From: Larix kaempferi
Lineage: Eukaryota > Streptophyta > Pinopsida > Pinales > Pinaceae
DNA length: 64,000 bases
Reading direction: 5' to 3'
NCBI GenBank assembly: GCA_027924585.1
Contig: BSBM01000372.1
Span: 9,035,001 to 9,099,000, forward strand
The notes under the pieces are model-generated. The model saw only the letters and a list, made by a program, of their open reading frames with translations. It did no database searches and was not told where the DNA came from. Shown one piece after another: positions 58,187 to 64,000 of the stretch; within the stretch, counting starts at the first letter, position 1; the number at the start of each line of letters is the position of its first letter. A program made the position numbers and the translations under genes.

Positions 58187-58821
58187 GATCTGATACCATA
58201 TGAAATTATGGAACACAACATATATTTGAGCGGGGAATACCTCACAGTGACAATTGTAATGAAATGAGCAGTAAAATTAAACATGCATTGAAACTCAGAT
58301 GTGCACGGAAAAGTGTGCCATATTCCATTAATCAATATAGTCAACAGATGTTACAATAGAGGAAATTCAAATACCCATAGAGAATTCGAATCCATGTTAG
58401 TCTAGCCTAGGAAATATCACCACTACAGTGCTCCGAGTCTACCAACCTCAACTGAGACTTAGTGAAATGAAGCTATTATCAGAAAACCGACCATGCAAGG
58501 CACATTAGTGAGTTTGTCATGCAAAATCTCGTGCAATTAGGCTAGAGAGGGTGCATTAGATCACAATCAATGGCAATCAGAGCACAAACCCCCCACTAGA
58601 GTCAGGAACTTAGGTGGACTGAACCAGATAACTGAGTTAACTCCTAAAATGTAGGGAACTAACCTTGGATGTCCTAAAATCATGCATCCAGGGCACATCA
58701 AGTGGATAATGAGGCCTAGATGACATATGCACACCACTAGGGGGAAAATGACATCATCCAATACTAGGAAAAGACTAATAATACTAAGGTGGACAAGGTT
58801 GGCATATTAATTATCCTAACA
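58187..58821 (-). repeat. Element I 5' LTR and PBS
   Basis: The LTR is 58199-58821. Its inner end reads TTCATA where CACA is expected, one substitution. The PBS on the minus strand is TGGTATCAGATC, one mismatch from the initiator tRNA-Met site. Confidence 0.88.
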
Positions 58822-58826
58822 TATCG

Positions 58827-61811
58827 CACATTCAGTGTTGAAGAGATACCCATATACCAGAACATCAAATGATTAGGCCTACACAAGGAAGCAACAAGAT
58901 CAGACATTTTCTCATGGGAAGAAGTGATAGGATGGTTGGTTCCTCACATAGACACTAAAAGAAATATCCTCAAAAAGGCTGCAGGTGAAGCCATCACTTC
59001 ATTTCGTTCATCTACCATGGAAAATTATTACAAGTTCCTGATAGTAGAAATCAACACGATGACTGATTGGATCAAGTCACTTAAGATCGATTACATAGAA
59101 TTCATCAAGCTAGCATGGGGCCTGGGAAAGCAGTTTCGAAGAAAAGAAAGTTGTGTATATGAAACCAAATGGTTGAAACAACCTTACCAAATGGCCCCAA
59201 CACTCTTGTGCAGATCATACAGAGAACCAAACATGTTACACTTCAAGTTAGAATGGACTCCCTTATTTTATCATGTCATTGTGCTCAATGCGAGGTTCAA
59301 CTGGGAAACTATCCTCTCTACCAATATGGAAGACGCAGTTCGAAGTGCATAAGAATGCCTTCTCATGGAACATTCTAGCTTCCATATGTCCTCATACCTA
59401 TTGGAAGCAATCTGCACTTTGAATAATTTTCTTGGCATGGGATGGAGCTAGAATACCTCAGAGCCTCCTGTGTATGTTTATTGTCAAGCTCTATGGGCGC
59501 AAATTCATGGCAATCATTATAAGCATATTTGTGAAGAATTCCTCATGCCTCTCTACATGATTATGCATGAGAAACCAACCAAGTGCATGTTAGATCACAC
59601 CATTGATGAAGTGACTAAGCTAGCAGATTGGTTCCTGACTCAAGGAGTAATGCATATGTGGATCTATGGAGGGTCACAATCTCCCTACATTATTTCTAAA
59701 TATGTCACATATCATATGGTTTTGAGGGAGATTATGAGAAGACATTCATGAACGGAATCGAGCATGCTTTGGCCAAAGACAAGAAGGCATCGTGGCCACC
59801 TCTGTCAATAGTCATTGGAACATATAAGGTGACTAAAGTAAAAGAATCTGAGGAGTTAATTAAGGAATTGAATATCTTCCACTTTGGTGAAGAAAAATAC
59901 CGAAGAAATGATAGTCACAAGAAAGTGATGAATCATTGTGCAAGTTCACCTAGCCATATGTAGATGATTTCTTTGTAGAAGAAGAAATATACATGAGATG
60001 ATCTCAAAGTCTCGAGGAATATCATTCTAGAAGGATGGATAAGGGTAAGATCACAACTAAGGCCACTACAAGCAAGGAAACACACGCAACCCAAGATAAT
60101 ACATAGCAAGAAGAACAACATGGCTTAGTAGAGAAGGCACAAAAGATTATTGAGGAGGAAGATAGAAAAAAATTTGAGGTGGAATCCCAAGAACTAGAAT
60201 AACAAAAGAAGGCACAAGAAGAAGCCCACACAGAGAAAAAATAGGAAGCAGATATTAAGCGAGCGGAATTACAAAAGAAATTTGAGGCAGAAGCGCAAGA
60301 AAAGAAGGAGCGAGAAGAAAAGGACAAACAAGTAGAATTACAAAAGAATGCTGAAGAGTAGAGATGACAAGAAGAATCTCATAAGAAGGCTGAGGAAGAG
60401 CTTAAGGCATAAGAGGAAGCTTAGAAGAAGGTTGAGGAAGAAAAAATGCAGGAAGAAGAGGTACAAGATAGCAATCCGCGGGACATGAACATAGAAGTGC
60501 CGGCCACCAGTTCCACTATTCCACTTACTGGAGGTCACTTCCCATTGAAAGAGCTTGGCATCAATTCATACACGCCATCCAAATAATATTCAGTGGCCAA
60601 GTTAATTTCATTTGTTTTTGACCAGCAAAAGAAACAAATCATGCAAAGGAAACATAAGAAAATCAAGCCTCCCACGCAACCTGAGGTGGACATTACTTTG
60701 GAGACTTCTATATTCAAGCCCACAAATAAAGCACCGAAATTTATAGCCTCAACAATTGTGGCCACCACTTTGGAAAATGAAGACAACATACATAAGTTGT
60801 CCAAGGATTTGAACCGAGCTAAGAAGAAGACTAGCCTTTTAGAGGACCATCTCCTGGAAGCTAGAAGAGAGGTAATTGAGTTAAAGCATGATTATGATGC
60901 CATCCTAACAAAAAAAAAAAAATTGGCGACATTGCCACATAATTTGTAGACTGATAAGGATGCGTTGGTTGCTTGGGTCAAGGGTCTTGAGGCTCAAAAG
61001 GAATCCATGACAACACATATAGAAAGTCTACAAAAAAAAAAAAAAAAGATGCACTAGAAAGAGAAGCAGAGGCATCGAGAGGGGGAAAATAGAGCTTAGA
61101 AGAATTTCATACATGCACCATCACGTTGTAGCATGAGTATTTTCATGCACACGAACTGGTCACAAAACAACTCCACAAAGTTCAGAGGGTCATGGCTAGG
61201 CTTAAGGTTGTAATCAAAAGTCGAAAGCACGAAAGAAAATGATCTCATCAACAAGGAAGTTGAGGGAAATTTGAAGGGTATGGCATCCTGGAAACAGCAG
61301 ACTGTTAAGGCTCCCACCAATTTGTCGAATAGGACTCTAGATGAAATACAGTTGGACTACACCACTGTGGATAACTACAAGAAGGTTGGGTTAACCTTGC
61401 AAAAGGATGTTGTTGCTTCCCTAAGTAAATGATAGAACATACACATAGGTATGGAAAAAGCGTTCGAAAGGTGCAAGTTGCCACCCCCAGGTACCTTCGA
61501 AGAATCCACTCCAAAGGAACAACGACTATAAGCGTTGAGGAAAATTAGAGATGAGGAAATTGAAGCCATTAGAAGCAATTGCAAGTGAACTCACAAGCAT
61601 TGCAAGACTTGGTTGGGTTACCCACACAGAAATTCCATTTCATGACAATGTGCCACACATCTACCACCAAGGGATTGATCACATTGACAAAGAGGTAGTG
61701 GGACACGAAGTCTCCCTGCGTTTTCTCAAGCCCCAACAATTGAATATTATTTCATATGAATGTGAGCTATGGGACCAATTTATTAATTCACAAGGGAATG
61801 ACCTGCCTTGA
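58827..61811 (+). pseudogene. Element J ORF, right part, ending in coiled-coil-like sequence
   Basis: 58827-59751 is mostly one frame (GLHKEATRSDIFSWEEVIGWL, YKFLIVEINTMTDWIK, CEEFLMPLYMIMHEKPTK). It shifts frame near 59750 (FPLSIVIGTYKV-like, ELNIFHFGEEKYRR). From about 60040 to 61100 it is Lys/Glu/Gln-rich with heptad-like repeats (KKAQEEAHTEKK, ELQKKFEAEAQEKK, EDNIHKLSKDLNRAKKKTS). Many stops. Family unknown; the layout resembles D ORF2, though I see no direct match. Confidence 0.42.
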
Positions 61812-63178
61812 AATTATGCAATTTAAAATTAGCTTTTGATTCTTTTGAGAGAATTAAAACTCCAAGTGACAAGTGCCCAAGGAACCCAAGAGTCATAACT
61901 GACTTTGGTGAATATGAAGGGTCACATTGGGAGTTACTTTTATAAAAGCTATACAAGAAGGGTGAGGGGGGGTGAATGGGGACTTTTGGATAGAGACCTT
62001 TTGTTGCTCATTTTTGTAAGAACTATTTCTATAAAGGAATAGAAAAGCTGTTGGACTCAAGTTTTGGCATGAAACTACGGCTATGTTGTGGATGAATGTC
62101 ATGGAACTATTTCCTTCTTTACCTCTAGCCTGTATGCAATAATATTGTTGTTGATTTCTGGTGGATTATTCCTATAATCTTCTCTTTGTGTTGTATATGT
62201 ATTTTCATGCTATCTTTTCTTTCTACAAGTTGTGAATGCAAAATGTTATGATGTTATGATTATTCTAATGTCCATATATTGTTTTGTAGTTGTTATACTT
62301 GTCTAATATATAGCTATATGTTTTCAAAATATGTATTTCAATACCATTTCACCGCTCGTGCTTTTAATCTTTCTCCTAGCTAGGATAGGTTAGTTTAGCG
62401 TAGGACTACAGTGTAGATTAGTTCATATTACACTTCATCCCCTTAAAACAAAACCCTAAACAATGGATTGGGACAAAACCAATGAAATCCAAAACCAGTG
62501 AACGGTAACCTGGCCATTATTCAGATGGGTTCCCTATTCCAAAAGGTTTAAGGTCTAATTGGGACTTTCTATTGGGTAGAACCCCTATTGTCGATGCAAG
62601 GAAATTTCCGAGCGTCAATAATCTACAAACGTAAGAGTATACAATCTATGCTTCTTTGTTGCAATGAATAAACAAGAGCTGCCAGTAGCTTAGTCCCTCC
62701 CTTTTAAGCTATGAATAAAAGTATTATTCTTACATAGTTATAAAATGTAATTTTAACAATTTGTATGCTAATGAAGGTTATGATAAATTAGTAAATACAA
62801 AATATAATCAATAAGGAAAAGGGGATATTTAAATAATCAATATCAACAAAAAATAGTAGTTGGCCCAATGTTGGAGAGGGAGAGACGCAAGGATTCCTTC
62901 GAAAGGAAATCACTTTGAACGAAGTTGCTAGTCACAACCTCTTGTGTTCATGAAAGTTACAATAGTGAAGCCAACTCAAAAGCTATTATTTCCAATTTCA
63001 ACATGTATTTTCATATCATTAATTAAAAGGGTTTTACGAGAAAACTCTCAAAATTCATATGTTTCTTAAATCTAATTTAAGGTTCAATTCTCCAAATACT
63101 TTGTGAATTGAGATGTGTATTTTATTGTTGGTATTAGACAATCACCTTCCAAAAATAGTTGTCAGTAAGTGATTTGAA
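61812..63178. other. No gene recognised; possible J 3' LTR start
   Basis: A G-rich purine tract (GGGTGAGGGGGG, about 61960-61971) is followed by TGAATGGGG. The rest is AT-rich with no supportable feature. Confidence 0.3.
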
Positions 63179-63353
63179 CCAACATAGATCCATCTTAAAC
63201 CTAGATCTATCAAGCACCGAGAGGTATCCACTTTCTTGAGGTGTAATTTTTTATTTAACTTAAATTTTTTACACATCCAAAAAAATTACACCTTCAAAAA
63301 ATTGATCTCCCTTGGTGCTTGATAGATCCGAGTTTAAGATGGATCTATTGCGG
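63179..63353. repeat. Fold-back (inverted-repeat) element, about 175 bp
   Basis: The left arm (63179-63253) and right arm (63278-63353) are inverted copies: ATAGATCCATCTTAAAC and ATCTATCAAGCACC on the left pair with GTTTAAGATGGATCTAT-like and GGTGCTTGATAGAT on the right. The middle GGTGTAATTTTTT pairs with AAAAAAATTACACC. It may be a MITE-like element; no TSD is evident. Confidence 0.75.
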
Positions 63354-63466
63354 TTTAATTTTTTTTATTTTATGAGTCGACATGAATTTTTTAGTTACTT
63401 TTCATTTGGTTTTAATTTTTTATTTTATGAGCCGACATGAATTTTTTAATTACTTTTTATTTTTGG
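63354..63466. repeat. Tandem duplication, about 57 bp
   Basis: Two units contain TTTTATGAG(T/C)CGACATGAATTTTTTA, right after the fold-back. Confidence 0.75.
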
Positions 63467-64000
63467 TAACATAACACTACATTACGTGACAACATCTCCC
63501 CCATATTGGGCTGTAGAGCACCTCGCTCCTCTCGGTGCAATGCAACTATTTGGATTTATTGTTCATCATTATATGGAATCTAATTTTATCTTCAGCAAAT
63601 TCATGTTTTCGGGGAGGGATATCGAACATCAAACATTGCCAATGGTTATTTTCATTGACACTGCAAAATACGATTCCACGTTAGCTCATTCATACACCTT
63701 ATATATACTCTACTACATGCAGTCCATGTATTCAAAAGAACTACCATTACTGCCAAGGATATCGTAAGGAAGCATGCCTTAAAATCTTTACAAAGGGAAG
63801 AGCCATATCACATACATGAATTTCCAACCTGCACTTTTTTTCCAAATGTTGCATGGTAAGATCATCTAGGCATACTATTTACATATAAATGGATGATATT
63901 TTACTACCAAAATATGAGTTGCAACACTGATAATGACAAAATCAAAGTGACTTGGAAAGTATGATGTCTCTGTTCATTGAAACCGAATTGCAATTAAGCC
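63467..64000. other. No gene recognised
   Basis: A 93-codon open frame at 63486-63767 has no motif I know and no supporting context, so I do not call it a gene. Confidence 0.4.

Larger units (their letters stand above)
51215..58821 (-). mobile_element. Element I: RT-deleted Ty1/copia element, minus strand, with two solo LTRs inside
   Basis: LTRs at 51215-51856 and 58199-58821; TSD TATCG at 51210-51214 and 58822-58826. gag, protease and integrase are recognisable, but RT and most of RNase H are deleted. S and K interrupt it. LTRs are more diverged than those of B or C. Confidence 0.92.
50930..61811 (+). mobile_element. Element J: decayed retroelement-like ORF region, interrupted by I
   Basis: Coding-like sequence at 50930-51214 and 58827-61811 joins across I (TSD TATCG). 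It shows a globular part and then a long Lys/Glu-rich coiled-coil part, with many stops. No pol or LTR could be assigned. A purine tract at about 61957-61972 followed by TGAATGGGG may mark its 3' LTR. Confidence 0.4.

Noticed and set aside
63486-63767. 93-codon open frame
   Set aside because: No recognisable domain, repeat context or splice evidence; chance open frame is likely.
1-64000. tRNA, rRNA or organelle-derived segments
   Set aside because: I saw no cloverleaf with intact A/B boxes beyond the PBS words, and no rRNA or plastid gene sequence.

Overview
The window is nuclear DNA of a land plant, built almost entirely of LTR retrotransposons nested inside one another. I found no cellular gene, rRNA, tRNA or CRISPR array. 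The evidence is a run of Ty1/copia and Ty3/gypsy proteins, LTRs starting TG and ending CA, primer-binding sites matching plant initiator tRNA-Met, polypurine tracts, and 5-bp target-site duplications (TSDs). The size of the nests and the many decayed copies suggest a large, slowly purged genome such as that of a gymnosperm, but I cannot prove the taxon from this sequence.

Layout, left to right. (1) 1-24930 is element D. It is a copia-like element with a gag fragment, no visible pol, a long extra ORF and a very long 3' LTR. D is interrupted by gypsy element A (4-11016, itself split by gypsy element N at 2717-9263), by nearly intact copia element B (13393-19591), and by a solo LTR, L (22456-23730), inside its 3' LTR. 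(2) 24931 to about 29.5 kb is the 3' part of gypsy element E, which has lost its polymerase and carries a long tandem-repeat region. (3) About 29.6-45.08 kb is a decayed dual-RNase-H gypsy element, G. It is interrupted by copia element C (29779-36897) and by A2 (40445-44793, minus strand), a second copy of the A family. (4) 46820-49952 is F, a 3.1-kb element with LTRs and one gag-like ORF but no pol. (5) 50.9-61.8 kb is a decayed retroelement ORF, J. It is interrupted by minus-strand copia element I (51215-58821), which carries two further solo LTRs, S (53828-54649) and K (55123-57591). (6) 61.8-64 kb is AT-rich sequence without recognisable genes, holding a fold-back element.

Ten insertions have matching 5-bp TSDs: N CCTGC, A GAAAT (three bases visible on the left), B CCCAG, L ATAAC, C ATTGG, A2 AAGAA, F TAAAT, S ATAAT, K GAAAC, I TATCG. 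This gives a relative insertion history read directly from the sequence.

The most interesting theme is how many elements lack their own polymerase yet look mobilised. A and A2 share the same loss of reverse transcriptase and integrase core. F has only a gag-like domain joined to an unfamiliar repeat domain, and shares its 3' noncoding region and termini with I. D has gag plus a separate ORF preceded by its own TATA-like and Kozak-like sequence. I and E have lost the RT region. These may be non-autonomous families that depend on related autonomous elements in trans; that step is inference.
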